Assembly (NCBI GenBank): GCA_025980435.1
Contig: JAICXK010000007.1
Location: forward strand, 1-46,396
Source: Bryobacteraceae bacterium
Lineage (GTDB): Bacteria; Acidobacteriota; Terriglobia; Bryobacterales; Bryobacteraceae
Reading direction: 5' to 3'
DNA length: 46,396 bases
The translations under genes were made by a program, and so were the position numbers. Under the pieces are notes generated by a model. It was not told the origin of the DNA. It did not search any database and saw only the letters and a list, made by a program, of their open reading frames with translations. Of this stretch, positions 35,294 through 43,222 are shown in pieces; the stretch's first letter is position 1, and every line of letters starts with the position of its first letter.

Positions 35294-35980
35294 TCAATTC
35301 GGTTCAGCGATATGAATTCCGCACTCGAGCTTATGTCCCGCCCAACGGCCGGAGCGCGCGTTTTCCGGGTCGATCGGGATCAGTGTACACGGCTGGCAGC
35401 CGATGCTGGTGTATCCGGCAGCATAGAGAGGAAGCAGTGGGATATCGTGTTCTTTTGCAAAGGCCCACACCTCTCTATCCTGCCAATCGGCCAGCGGACT
35501 GGCTTTCACAAGCCGCTTTCCGGAAGGCAGCGGAAACGAATCGATGGGTTGCAAGTTGGCGCGAGTCGGCGACTGTACGCGGCGCAGGCCGGTAAACCAG
35601 ACATGATACTTTTCGAGCGCCGAGAAGAGCGGTCCCACTTTGCGCAGCTTGCAGCATTGGTCGGGCTGAGACCGGTACAGCAATCCGAATTGCTCTTCCT
35701 GCTCGGCAACCGTTTTTTCCGGGAGAACATTGATCAGATTCAAGCCGTAGCGCGCTGTCATCTCATCCCGGTAACGGTAAACCTCTGCGAAGTGGTAGCC
35801 GGTTTCGAGAAACAGCACCGGCACATTGGGAACGATTTCGCGCACAAGCTGCAGCGCGACCATGTCTTCGGCCTGAAAGCTACAGGTAAAACACGCGATC
35901 CCTTCATTTTGAAGGGCAGCTCTTATATACTGGCGGGCCTCGGCCGTTTTACTTGACAGGCTAAAGAGTTCGGGAGTCAT
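35294..35980 (-). CDS. cysH: APS/PAPS reductase CysH with iron-sulfur cysteines
   Basis: 228 residues from ATG 35980, which overlaps the cysN stop (ATGA). Reduces adenylyl sulfate to sulfite using thioredoxin. PP-loop-like nucleotide region FTCSFQAEDM; cluster cysteines Cys109-Cys110 (DQCCKLRKV), Cys195 and Cys198 (GCQPC); redox cysteine Cys220 in the C-terminal KLECGIH. The CC...CxxC set ligates a [4Fe-4S] cluster and marks the APS-reducing type, unlike E. coli PAPS reductase, which lacks it. That fits the absence of any APS kinase gene (cysC) in this operon. A longer frame reaching 36109 lies inside cysN and is not used. Confidence 0.95.
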   Translation of the reverse strand: MTPELFSLSSKTAEARQYIRAALQNEGIACFTCSFQAEDMVALQLVREIVPNVPVLFLETGYHFAEVYRYRDEMTARYGLNLINVLPEKTVAEQEEQFGLLYRSQPDQCCKLRKVGPLFSALEKYHVWFTGLRRVQSPTRANLQPIDSFPLPSGKRLVKASPLADWQDREVWAFAKEHDIPLLPLYAAGYTSIGCQPCTLIPIDPENARSGRWAGHKLECGIHIAEPN

Positions 35981-37449
35981 TGGGCTTCCAATTTCTTGAG
36001 AAGGCGCTGGAGCACATCGAGAGTTTCCGCGTCGGTAATGTTGCCGGATCGAGTCTCCCCGTCCGCCCCTGGAAGTGAGATGACGAGCGAGCCGTCTTCG
36101 ATGCGCCATGCCACATTTCCTTCCACCGAGGGCTGTAAGGCCGCAGAAGAGTTCGGACCGGAAATCATACCGGCGGCGACGGTGGCGTTGGTGGATGGAT
36201 CAACCAGAATGAAACTCCCGGTGGCGCGGTTCTCCTGGTAGGGGTCGAAACACAGAGGACGTGAAGTTTCTATATCGGCGACGCCGATAGCATTCATTTC
36301 AAGGTTATGTGCGGGCTCATGCTGTTGTGTGTTGATGTTGATCGCGTGCTGGATGCGAACGATGGAGCCCCACTCCTGACGTGTAGAGTGTTTCAGGCGA
36401 TAGCGCTTGTTTTCTTCGGCTGGGACCTGGTTTAGCCAGACCAGTGTGGCGCGAATTGAGCGGCCCACGTGGGGCAGATCGTCGGAGGATACGATCACGT
36501 CTCCGCGAATGACATCGATTTCATCGGCCAGAGTCAGCGTAACGGCCTGGCCCGCAAAAGCCTCTTCCAGATCACCATCGAAAGTCGTGATTCGCTCGAT
36601 CGTCGTGGGGCGCCCGGAGGGCATGATCGTCACGGGAGCGCCCACCCGGACTCTGCCGGAAGCGACTGTACCCGCGTAGCCGCGGAATTCCTGACCGGGG
36701 CGTATGACGCGCTGCACGGGAAAACGGAACGGGGAACGATGCGCACGGGCTTCGACTTCCACCGTTTCCAGGTAATCGAGAAGAGCCGGTCCCTTGTACC
36801 AGCGCATCCGGGCGCTTGGCCGGACGACATTATCGCCTTCGAGCGCGCTGACTGGAATGAAAACCGCTTCTATGCCTTCGAAGCGCGACAAAAATTTTCG
36901 AAATGCTGCTTCGATGTCGGTAAAAACAGACTGATCGTAACCGACCATGTCCATTTTGTTGACCGCGATGGCAATGTGCTTGATGCCCAGGAGAGCGGCG
37001 ACGGAGGCATGCCTGCGGGATTGAGGAAGCAGCCCTTTGCGCGCATCGACGAGGACAACGGCGAGATCCGCGGTCGACGCTCCGGTTACCATATTGCGCG
37101 TGTACTGCTCATGTCCCGGCGTGTCGGCAATGATGAACTTGCGGCGCGGCGTAGCGAAATACCGGTAGGCCACGTCGATGGTGATCCCTTGCTCACGCTC
37201 GGCGCGGAGGCCATCTGTAAGCAGCGAAAAGTCTATGGGACCGGCATTCCGGCCGACGGACGCTTTGGTGACCGATTCGATCTGATCGTCAAAAACGCTC
37301 CGGGAATCGTAGAGAAGCCGCCCGATCAGCGTGGACTTGCCATCGTCAACACTACCTGCGGTCGTGAATCGAAGGAGACCTTTGGTCGTTTCCTGTTCCA
37401 GGAATTTGTCGAAGCTTTGGTCCACGGCAAGGAGAGTGGCTGCGCTCAT
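35977..37449 (-). CDS. cysN: Sulfate adenylyltransferase subunit 1 (GTPase) CysN
   Basis: GTPase subunit that drives sulfate adenylylation with CysD; 490 residues. EF-Tu-like motifs: G1 AGSVDDGKST, G2 region REQGITIDVAYRYF, G3 DTPGHEQY, G4 NKMD. Two beta-barrel domains follow (PVQRVIRPGQEFRGYAGTV). The length shows that no APS kinase domain is fused (CysNC fusions are about 620 residues). One base separates its start from the cysD stop, and its stop overlaps the cysH start by 4 bases. The tail beyond about residue 425 (SNATVAAGMISGPNSSAALQ) is longer than the bare EF-Tu-like core. Confidence 0.96.
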   Translation of the reverse strand: MSAATLLAVDQSFDKFLEQETTKGLLRFTTAGSVDDGKSTLIGRLLYDSRSVFDDQIESVTKASVGRNAGPIDFSLLTDGLRAEREQGITIDVAYRYFATPRRKFIIADTPGHEQYTRNMVTGASTADLAVVLVDARKGLLPQSRRHASVAALLGIKHIAIAVNKMDMVGYDQSVFTDIEAAFRKFLSRFEGIEAVFIPVSALEGDNVVRPSARMRWYKGPALLDYLETVEVEARAHRSPFRFPVQRVIRPGQEFRGYAGTVASGRVRVGAPVTIMPSGRPTTIERITTFDGDLEEAFAGQAVTLTLADEIDVIRGDVIVSSDDLPHVGRSIRATLVWLNQVPAEENKRYRLKHSTRQEWGSIVRIQHAININTQQHEPAHNLEMNAIGVADIETSRPLCFDPYQENRATGSFILVDPSTNATVAAGMISGPNSSAALQPSVEGNVAWRIEDGSLVISLPGADGETRSGNITDAETLDVLQRLLKKLEAQ

Positions 37450-37450
37450 T

Positions 37451-38356
37451 CTAAAAATAGCCTTCCTGTTTTTTCAGCTCCATCGATCCGTCCTGATCAT
37501 GATCGATTACGCGGTTCTGGCGTTCGGACCGGCGTACGCTCAGCAACTCTTCGATGATTTCAGGGACGGTTTCAGCGTCAGATCGAATCGCACCGGTACA
37601 CGGGCTGCACCCCAGCGATCGCATGCGGCATTTCACCAGTTTGGTCTGCTCACCGGGAAGGCGAGGCACAAAATCCTGCTCCACGGAGAGCAGCGATTCG
37701 CCGCGAACCAACACCGGCCTGAGTTTGGCAAAGTAAAGAGGCACAACCGGGATCTTTTCAATGTGGATGTAATGCCACACATCCACCTCGGTCCAGTTAG
37801 ATAACGGGAATACCCGGAGGCTTTCGCCCGGATTGATCCGCGTATTGAATAAATTCCACAGCTCGGGGCGTTGGTTTCGGGGATCCCACTGTCCGCGCGG
37901 ATCGCGGAAGGAGAAAATTCGCTCCTTCGCGCGCGAGCGCTCTTCGTCCCGGCGGGCGCCGCCTATGGCAGCATCAAAACCGCCTTCGCGGAGGGCATCC
38001 AGAAGGGCGGTTGTCTTTAGCGCTCCGCAGCAGCGCTGCGTACCCCAGGCGAAAGGGGTCGAACCCTCTTGCAGAGCCTTGCGGTTTGTGTGAACAATCA
38101 GGTTTACGCCCAATTCCGCGGTGTAGCGGTCGCGAAACTCGATCATCTCGCGAAACTTATAGCTGGTATCGATATGCAGAAGGGGGAACGGAATGCGGCC
38201 GGGATGGAACGCCTTCTGGGCCAGGCGAAGCAGGACAGAAGAATCTTTGCCTACCGAATAAAGGAGCACCGGGCGTTGGCATTCGGCGACCACTTCACGA
38301 AGTATGTGAATGCTTTCGGCCTCAAGCTTTCGGAGATGAGTTAACGTGGCCAACAT
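37451..38356 (-). CDS. cysD: Sulfate adenylyltransferase subunit 2 CysD
   Basis: ATP-pyrophosphatase-type subunit of ATP sulfurylase, 301 residues, matching the usual 302. The start at 38356 gives [19 protein letters not shown], which aligns with the E. coli CysD N-terminus; the open frame continues 130 codons upstream but that part has no CysD similarity. PP-loop [14 protein letters not shown]; also [36 protein letters not shown] and [16 protein letters not shown]. First gene of the cysD-cysN-cysH-tauE operon, which turns sulfate into sulfite through APS. A short inverted repeat lies 20 bases upstream of the start. Confidence 0.96.
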   Translation of the reverse strand: MLATLTHLRKLEAESIHILREVVAECQRPVLLYSVGKDSSVLLRLAQKAFHPGRIPFPLLHIDTSYKFREMIEFRDRYTAELGVNLIVHTNRKALQEGSTPFAWGTQRCCGALKTTALLDALREGGFDAAIGGARRDEERSRAKERIFSFRDPRGQWDPRNQRPELWNLFNTRINPGESLRVFPLSNWTEVDVWHYIHIEKIPVVPLYFAKLRPVLVRGESLLSVEQDFVPRLPGEQTKLVKCRMRSLGCSPCTGAIRSDAETVPEIIEELLSVRRSERQNRVIDHDQDGSMELKKQEGYF

Positions 38357-38375
38357 GAAAAGAATACCATAAATC

Positions 38376-38392
38376 TCTATAAAGTCGATAGA
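38376..38392. promoter_or_regulatory. Short inverted repeat upstream of cysD
   Basis: TCTAT (38376-38380) and ATAGA (38388-38392) are separated by 7 bases, in an AT-richer patch between the divergent cysD and SelA-like genes. It may be an operator or part of the cysD promoter. Five-base arms could occur by chance. Confidence 0.25.
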
Positions 38393-38480
38393 CGATGGGG
38401 TATTATGCTGGACCGAGTAGTCTGGGCCAGCCCCTATCATAGATGTTGAATTGGCGTATATGTTTAGCGTGGGTTTAGAA

Positions 38481-38486
38481 AAGGAG
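38481..38486 (+). promoter_or_regulatory. Ribosome-binding site of the SelA-like gene
   Basis: AAGGAG with 5 bases to ATG 38492. It overlaps a GTG at 38486 that could otherwise be read as the start, so ATG 38492 is preferred. Confidence 0.65.
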
Positions 38487-38491
38487 TGGAA

Positions 38492-39769
38492 ATGAGCGGT
38501 TCGAGCACGCGTCGTGACCTTCTGGGTTGCGCGGGAGGTTTTCTGGGGGCGATGGCACTTGCAGATGAGGCGCGCGCGGGAGGTGTGGATCAAGGCGGCA
38601 AAGGTTCGGCGAAGGTCGAAGGGGAAGATTATTATGACAAGCTTGACGTGAGAAAGATCATCAACGCGGCGGGAACGTATACTATCCTGACCGCGTCGAC
38701 GATGCCGGTCTCCGTGCAGGCCGCGGTCGCCAAAGCCGCGAAGCATCCCGTCCGCCTGCTCGATTTACAGAAGAAAGCCGGGGAGTACCTGGCGCAAAAA
38801 CTGCATTGCGAAGCGGCGCTTGTGACGGCGGGCGCATCCTCGGCGCTGACGCTGGGAACTGCGGCATGCGTTGACGTGATGAACAACGCGCCGATTCAAG
38901 CCGTACCGAGCAAGGTGAGCGGCCTGGGCAAAAATGAAATCCTTATCCAGAAGGCGCACCGGTACAGCTATGATCATGCCCTGGAGAACTGTGGCGCGAA
39001 ATTCGTCGAAGTGGAATCGCTTGATGACTATCAAAAAGCGTTCGGCGACGAGACCGTGATGGCGCACTTCTTCAATGCGGCCGAAGGAGGGCAGATTAGC
39101 CGCGAGGATTGGGTTCGGATAGCGCACCAGCATGGCGTGCCGTGCTTCAACGATGCGGCCGCCGACGTTCCGCCCATTTCCAATCTTTGGAACTACACGC
39201 AGATGGGTTTCGATTTGGTCACGTTCTCGGGCGGCAAGGGAATTCGCGGCCCACAGAACGCCGGCCTGCTGCTGGGACGCAAGGATTTGGTCGCGGCGGC
39301 GATGGCGACGAACAATCCCTTCGATGAAGGTGTTGGCCGCGGCATGAAAGTCGCCAAGGAACAGATTGTCGGCATGGTTGCGGCTGTTGATTGGTTTCTG
39401 AGCCAGACGGACGAAGGTATGGAGGCCGAATTCCGGCGCAGGGCCGACCGGATATGCGCTGAGCTGAAGGCCATCCCCACGCTGGAATCGAAGATTTTTG
39501 TTCCGGCGGTGGCGAATCACGTACCTCATCTATTGCTCCGGTACGATCAGCAGCATGTGAAGATTGCACCGTTAGAAGTCGCACGGAACCTGCGGGAAGG
39601 GACCCCAAGCATCGAGCTCAACCCATCGACGGGCCGGCGGGAAGGTTCCGCGGGACTGCACTCCGATGAGAACACCATCGTCGTCGGCGTCTGGATGCTG
39701 GAACCGGGCGAGGATGCGATTGTCGGGCGGCGGCTGAGAGAGGTATTGGCTGGGGCGGTGAAAGCGTAG
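38492..39769 (+). CDS. Tat-exported SelA-like PLP-dependent enzyme
   Basis: 425 residues. The N-terminus has a twin-arginine motif ([20 protein letters not shown]) and a likely cleavage after EARA near residue 30, so the enzyme is probably periplasmic. The rest is a fold-type I PLP enzyme of the SelA/DgaE-like group: [20 protein letters not shown] (compare SelA INATGVILHTNLG), [20 protein letters not shown], and Lys249 in [18 protein letters not shown] as predicted Schiff-base lysine. It lacks the N-terminal SelA tRNA-binding domain, so it is not a selenocysteine synthase. Relatives include D-glucosaminate-6-phosphate ammonia-lyase and uncharacterised amino-acid lyases or racemases. Divergent from cysD; no pathway partner adjacent. 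Substrate unknown. Confidence 0.85.
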   Translation: MSGSSTRRDLLGCAGGFLGAMALADEARAGGVDQGGKGSAKVEGEDYYDKLDVRKIINAAGTYTILTASTMPVSVQAAVAKAAKHPVRLLDLQKKAGEYLAQKLHCEAALVTAGASSALTLGTAACVDVMNNAPIQAVPSKVSGLGKNEILIQKAHRYSYDHALENCGAKFVEVESLDDYQKAFGDETVMAHFFNAAEGGQISREDWVRIAHQHGVPCFNDAAADVPPISNLWNYTQMGFDLVTFSGGKGIRGPQNAGLLLGRKDLVAAAMATNNPFDEGVGRGMKVAKEQIVGMVAAVDWFLSQTDEGMEAEFRRRADRICAELKAIPTLESKIFVPAVANHVPHLLLRYDQQHVKIAPLEVARNLREGTPSIELNPSTGRREGSAGLHSDENTIVVGVWMLEPGEDAIVGRRLREVLAGAVKA

Positions 39770-39807
39770 CCCAAGTACGTCAAGGCTGCTCGCTCCCTCG
39801 CTGTCGT

Positions 39808-39858
39808 GGCTCAGAAAAGGGTTCTAACCTTTTCAGTAGCTTACCGAGCCGGGGGCTC
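39808..39858. repeat. Intergenic hairpin cluster, possible repeat or bidirectional terminator
   Basis: Between convergent genes. GAAAAGG (39814-39820) pairs with CCTTTTC (39828-39834) across a 7-base loop, and GGCTC (39808-39812) can pair with GAGCC (39846-39850) outside it. GAGCC (39846-39850) can instead pair with GGCTC (39854-39858). The upstream CGCTCCCTCGCTGTCGTGGC has the look of a dispersed acidobacterial intergenic repeat, but that is from memory. Confidence 0.45.
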
Positions 39859-40573
39859 AAGCGATGATCCGGATCTCACCGATTCCGCCTTCGACCTTCA
39901 CCCGGACATTCACCTTCGAGTTGTCGTAAAGGCTGTTCTGCCAGTGGTCGCCCTGCTTGTCGAGCCCGGTAACCGTGATGCTGCCGATGCCTCCGTGGGC
40001 CTGGGCCCAGATGCCGACGCCTTCGGGAAGATGAACGGTGGCCTGTCCAACGCCGCCCGAGATATTCACGTCATAGTCGCGCGTTGGCTTGCCTCTCAGG
40101 TCGAGATCCACCTGCCCGGCGCCCATGTGGACGGCGAGACCACGAAGCGTGACATCGCCTAAATCCAATCGGGCCTGCCCGGCGCCACAGTTCAGAGCCA
40201 GATCCGTGATGATCTGATTGTTTAATTGCAAATCCCAGACATAACGCCGGTTGCCTCCTAAGCGGTGATGCTCCGGTTGCCGGATCGTGATAGTGGCGTG
40301 CGTGCCGTTAATGGAAGTCTGTACCTCCGGCTTCCAGCCCGGCACGTTATATTCGAACCGGCCCTCCATCAGCTTGGCCGCGCCGCCCCGGACGTTCATT
40401 TCGCCGGCGCCCATGTTCAACTCGATGTTGGCGCGCTCCACGCCGCCGCGATCGATGGAGAACGGTTCCTCCTTCAGTGGACCGGTCTCGGTCTGATCGA
40501 ATTCACACGCGACCAGAAGCAGCGCCGGAATGGCGATCGGAAGCGCTCTGAACCAACGGCTTTTCCTCAACAT
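39857..40573 (-). CDS. Toast-rack-like lipoprotein (DUF2154-type beta-solenoid)
   Basis: 238 residues from ATG 40573, which gives a lipoprotein signal (MLRKSRWFRALPIAIPALLLVAC with the lipobox LVAC); the frame extends 19 codons upstream but would spoil the leader. The mature part is repetitive beta structure with recurring Gly-rich turns: ELNMGAGEMNVRGG, LNCGAGQARLDLGDV, VHMGAGQVDLDLRG, ISGGVGQATVHLPEG, HGGIGSITVTGL, VEGGIGEIRIIA. This is the toast-rack or adhesin-like fold seen in DUF2154/DUF4097 proteins and the LiaF C-terminus. Probably anchored in a membrane facing the periplasm; role unknown. It lies 50 bases downstream of a GH39 gene on the same strand. Confidence 0.8.
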   Translation of the reverse strand: MLRKSRWFRALPIAIPALLLVACEFDQTETGPLKEEPFSIDRGGVERANIELNMGAGEMNVRGGAAKLMEGRFEYNVPGWKPEVQTSINGTHATITIRQPEHHRLGGNRRYVWDLQLNNQIITDLALNCGAGQARLDLGDVTLRGLAVHMGAGQVDLDLRGKPTRDYDVNISGGVGQATVHLPEGVGIWAQAHGGIGSITVTGLDKQGDHWQNSLYDNSKVNVRVKVEGGIGEIRIIA

Positions 40574-40623
40574 GGCTCGTCGATCAGGATACGCGATCGG
40601 GGCTGAAGTTGTTCCGTGAGGCT

Positions 40624-42306
40624 CTACCAACTTACTTCCAGCAGCGAAACCGCATTCCGCGGCAGAGGGAAATCAAACTTCACCGTGCCGTTCCGGATCG
40701 TGAGCCAGCGCGGCGAGTCCAATGTCTGTAACTGGCCAGCGGCTTCTAAGACGGTACGCTGCGCTGGGGAGGGATGCTGCGGTGATCCCATTTCCTTCCA
40801 GGCGGTATAAGCGTTGCTGTGACCCTGATCGATCCGGTAATGCTGCACCAAGACGCGATTACCGGCGGAAGTGAGACCGGAAATGACGACCTCTATAGGT
40901 TGCGGCTCCGCCTGCACATCGTCATCATGATAGTTCCAGATCATCACGGCTAAGCGGTGATCGGAACGCACGGCAAGCGAATCGATATCAGGCTGCCGGC
41001 GAACGCCGCTGCTCAGAATCGTATCCAGCGGGATCGCAGCGGTACTTTCCGTTTTGACTAAATCGCCGCGCATCAGGCCCGCCATGCGGAAAAAGTTCAA
41101 CACAGGCTTGTCGATCCCGTTCGTTGCCAGCGTACGGAAGCCGGCGAAATACGGCTGGTCTTCGAATTCGAAGGCCCACGTGAGCACTCCTTCGATATCG
41201 GCGTGGGAGTGAGCAGCCAGCTTCAGAACCTTGTCCAACACTTCCGCTTCGTAAGTGGGGTAGAGCGTGCCGTTCCGGTACGCGTTCTGCGGATGCGTTT
41301 GCGCGGAGCAGGCCGCGCACCCTTCCGGATCCGACTCGCTCAAGATGACCGGTAGAGCGCGGAAGCGCGGAAATTCCGCAATGATCCGCAGACCGGAGGC
41401 GACGTCCTGCAGATGGTGAGACAGCCCCATCCGGATGTGACCCTTCACCACTTCGGGCCGTCCTTTGGCGTGATAGCTGATGAAATCGAGCGGCGCGCCT
41501 GTGCCGCCGGCATAATTCTTGCCGTTGGCACAGTGTTGAAGGAACTGTCGCAGAAAGGCCGCCGCCTTTGGGCTAGCCGGTCCGGTGGATGCAGGACCTC
41601 CTACGCGAGCCGAAGGCAAAGCGCGTTTTACCGCGGCGGCCGTATGGTCGTAGAGTTCGTCATACTGCTGGGGCGTGCCGTGCCAGTACATGATGTCCGG
41701 CTCATTCCAAACTTCCCAATACCACGATGCCACCTCAGCTTTCCCGTACTTATCGACGCAGTGCCGCACCCATTCATAAACCAGGTTGTCCCATTTCTTG
41801 TAATCCTTCGGCGGATACGCCCAGCCGGTGGCAATCCCGCCTTTGGGCCAGGTGTGCCGGTACGGTTCGGGATGCGTGGAAAGAGCTTCCGGCATGAAGC
41901 CAATCTCAACGAAGGGTTTCGCCCCGACCGCCAGGTAGGCGCCGAAGATCCTGTCGACGATGGTCCAGTTATAAACTGGCCGGCCGGCGGCATCTTCCGT
42001 GTAGGCGTTCGTAGATCCCCACTTCAGCGCCGGAACTCCGTTACCCGTGGTCAGCAGATTGTGTGTACGGATGTAAACCGGAACGTAACTCAGCGCGGAT
42101 AACTCGCCGATGAGCTTACGGCCGTTGACGGCGTACGTATAATTCGGCTCATCATAACCGAAGTAGCTCCAGATGGGTTTCAAGCGGCCGGTCTTTTGGG
42201 AAGCCTCGACGCGGACCGTAACCTGTGACTCTGCGATATGCGGGATCACAGCGACAAGCGTGAGCAGAAACGGGAGGGCTGAGCGAGACAGTAATCGAAT
42301 CGTCAT
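40624..42306 (-). CDS. Secreted GH39-family glycosidase (beta-xylosidase-like)
   Basis: 560 residues with a signal peptide (MTIRLLSRSALPFLLTLVAVIPHIAES). TIM-barrel clan GH-A enzyme: the acid/base is predicted at Glu202 (YWEVWNEPDIMYW) and the nucleophile at Glu324 (LPVILSESDPEG). Other GH39 features are RTHNLLTTGNG near strand 2 and FEDQPYFAGFRTL after the nucleophile. A C-terminal beta-sandwich (about 430-560) matches the domain of GH39 xylosidases. Likely acts on xylose- or arabinose-containing plant glycans; a cysteine group near the active site (CAACSAQ, 330-336) is not usual in the family. Divergent from the DUF3108-type gene with about 107 bases between the starts. Confidence 0.88.
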   Translation of the reverse strand: MTIRLLSRSALPFLLTLVAVIPHIAESQVTVRVEASQKTGRLKPIWSYFGYDEPNYTYAVNGRKLIGELSALSYVPVYIRTHNLLTTGNGVPALKWGSTNAYTEDAAGRPVYNWTIVDRIFGAYLAVGAKPFVEIGFMPEALSTHPEPYRHTWPKGGIATGWAYPPKDYKKWDNLVYEWVRHCVDKYGKAEVASWYWEVWNEPDIMYWHGTPQQYDELYDHTAAAVKRALPSARVGGPASTGPASPKAAAFLRQFLQHCANGKNYAGGTGAPLDFISYHAKGRPEVVKGHIRMGLSHHLQDVASGLRIIAEFPRFRALPVILSESDPEGCAACSAQTHPQNAYRNGTLYPTYEAEVLDKVLKLAAHSHADIEGVLTWAFEFEDQPYFAGFRTLATNGIDKPVLNFFRMAGLMRGDLVKTESTAAIPLDTILSSGVRRQPDIDSLAVRSDHRLAVMIWNYHDDDVQAEPQPIEVVISGLTSAGNRVLVQHYRIDQGHSNAYTAWKEMGSPQHPSPAQRTVLEAAGQLQTLDSPRWLTIRNGTVKFDFPLPRNAVSLLEVSW

Positions 42307-42413
42307 TGTGATAGCAGCGGCTCATCCCATCTTCTGCGAAAGGCATCTGCGAAACTTGGGGGGTGAGCCGGGTTCACAAGGCCCGATCATCTCAAGCAGT
42401 CTCGCGACCACCG

Positions 42414-43187
42414 ATGATTTTCTCTGCCGTTTCGCGCTTTGGAGGCGCTTTCGTTCTGGTTGGGGCGTTGCTGAACACCAGCGTTCCGGCGCAGCAGCGG
42501 CCTAAAGAGTCCAACTTTCCCTGTCCGGAGAAGCTCACGTATCGAATTGAATGGCGGATGGTCAATGCCGGGACCGCGATCATTGACCAAACGCACGCAC
42601 CCGGGGACGGCTGGAATCTGAACCTGAATCTGCAGAGTGCCGGCCTGGTGAGCCGGCTTTACCGCGTAGTGGATACCTACAAGGTGAATACCGGTGAGCG
42701 GTTTTGCGGTTCAAGCGCCGCGCTCGATGCACAGGAAGGTAAGAAGCATATCGTGACGCGCTTAACCTTCGAAAGCTCGCGCAAGCGGGTGAGCTACGAA
42801 GAACACGACCTGGTGAAGAACGCAACGACAAAGAAGGAGTTAGACGCTCCGCCTTGCACCTACGAGATCATCGGAGCGTTGGCTGCGCTGCGTCTGAGGC
42901 CGCCCGATCTGGGCAAAGCGATGACTGTGCCCGTGACGAACGGCAAGAAGCTGGTTTTTGCCAAAATCGAGGCCGAAGCACGGGAGAATGTGAATGTGAG
43001 CGGGAAGAATTATTCCGCGGTGCGCTATGAGGCATTTTTGTTTGACAATGTGCTCTATAAACGTAAAGGCCGGTTGTTTATCTGGATGACGGATGACCCC
43101 GAACATCTACCGGTGCAGCTTCAACTGCATCTAGGATTCCCGATCGGCAACATCACCATCCAGTTGGACAAGGAAGAAAAGCTCTAG
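42414..43187 (+). CDS. Exported DUF3108-like protein
   Basis: 257 residues from ATG 42414, giving a signal peptide (MIFSAVSRFGGAFVLVGALL ending near VPAQQ); a GTG at 42363 would add 17 residues before it and is less likely. The mature protein follows the DUF3108 pattern: PCPEKLTYRIEWRMVNAGTA at the start, RLYRVVDTYKV, a middle with KHIVTRLTFESSRKRVSYEEH, then CTYEIIGALAALR, and the C-terminal KGRLFIWMTDDPEHLPVQLQ. DUF3108 proteins are periplasmic beta-rich proteins of unknown function. Followed 35 bases later by another exported protein. Confidence 0.82.
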   Translation: MIFSAVSRFGGAFVLVGALLNTSVPAQQRPKESNFPCPEKLTYRIEWRMVNAGTAIIDQTHAPGDGWNLNLNLQSAGLVSRLYRVVDTYKVNTGERFCGSSAALDAQEGKKHIVTRLTFESSRKRVSYEEHDLVKNATTKKELDAPPCTYEIIGALAALRLRPPDLGKAMTVPVTNGKKLVFAKIEAEARENVNVSGKNYSAVRYEAFLFDNVLYKRKGRLFIWMTDDPEHLPVQLQLHLGFPIGNITIQLDKEEKL

Positions 43188-43222
43188 TCCCCGCCCGCAA
43201 CCCGTATCGCCGCTCTTGCGTC

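Noticed and set aside
36469-37557. Open frame of 362 codons on the plus strand opposite cysN
   Set aside because: cysN is unambiguous on the minus strand; the antisense translation has no family features.
38357-38746. Extended CysD N-terminus of 130 codons
   Set aside because: It would run across the divergent SelA-like gene; CysD length and N-terminal alignment fit the start at 38356.
38492-39769. Second true selenocysteine synthase
   Set aside because: No N-terminal SelA domain, weak match in the SelA-specific motifs, and a Tat leader incompatible with a tRNA-modifying role.
40574-40630. Longer N-terminus for the toast-rack lipoprotein
   Set aside because: It would place 19 polar residues before an obvious lipoprotein signal peptide.
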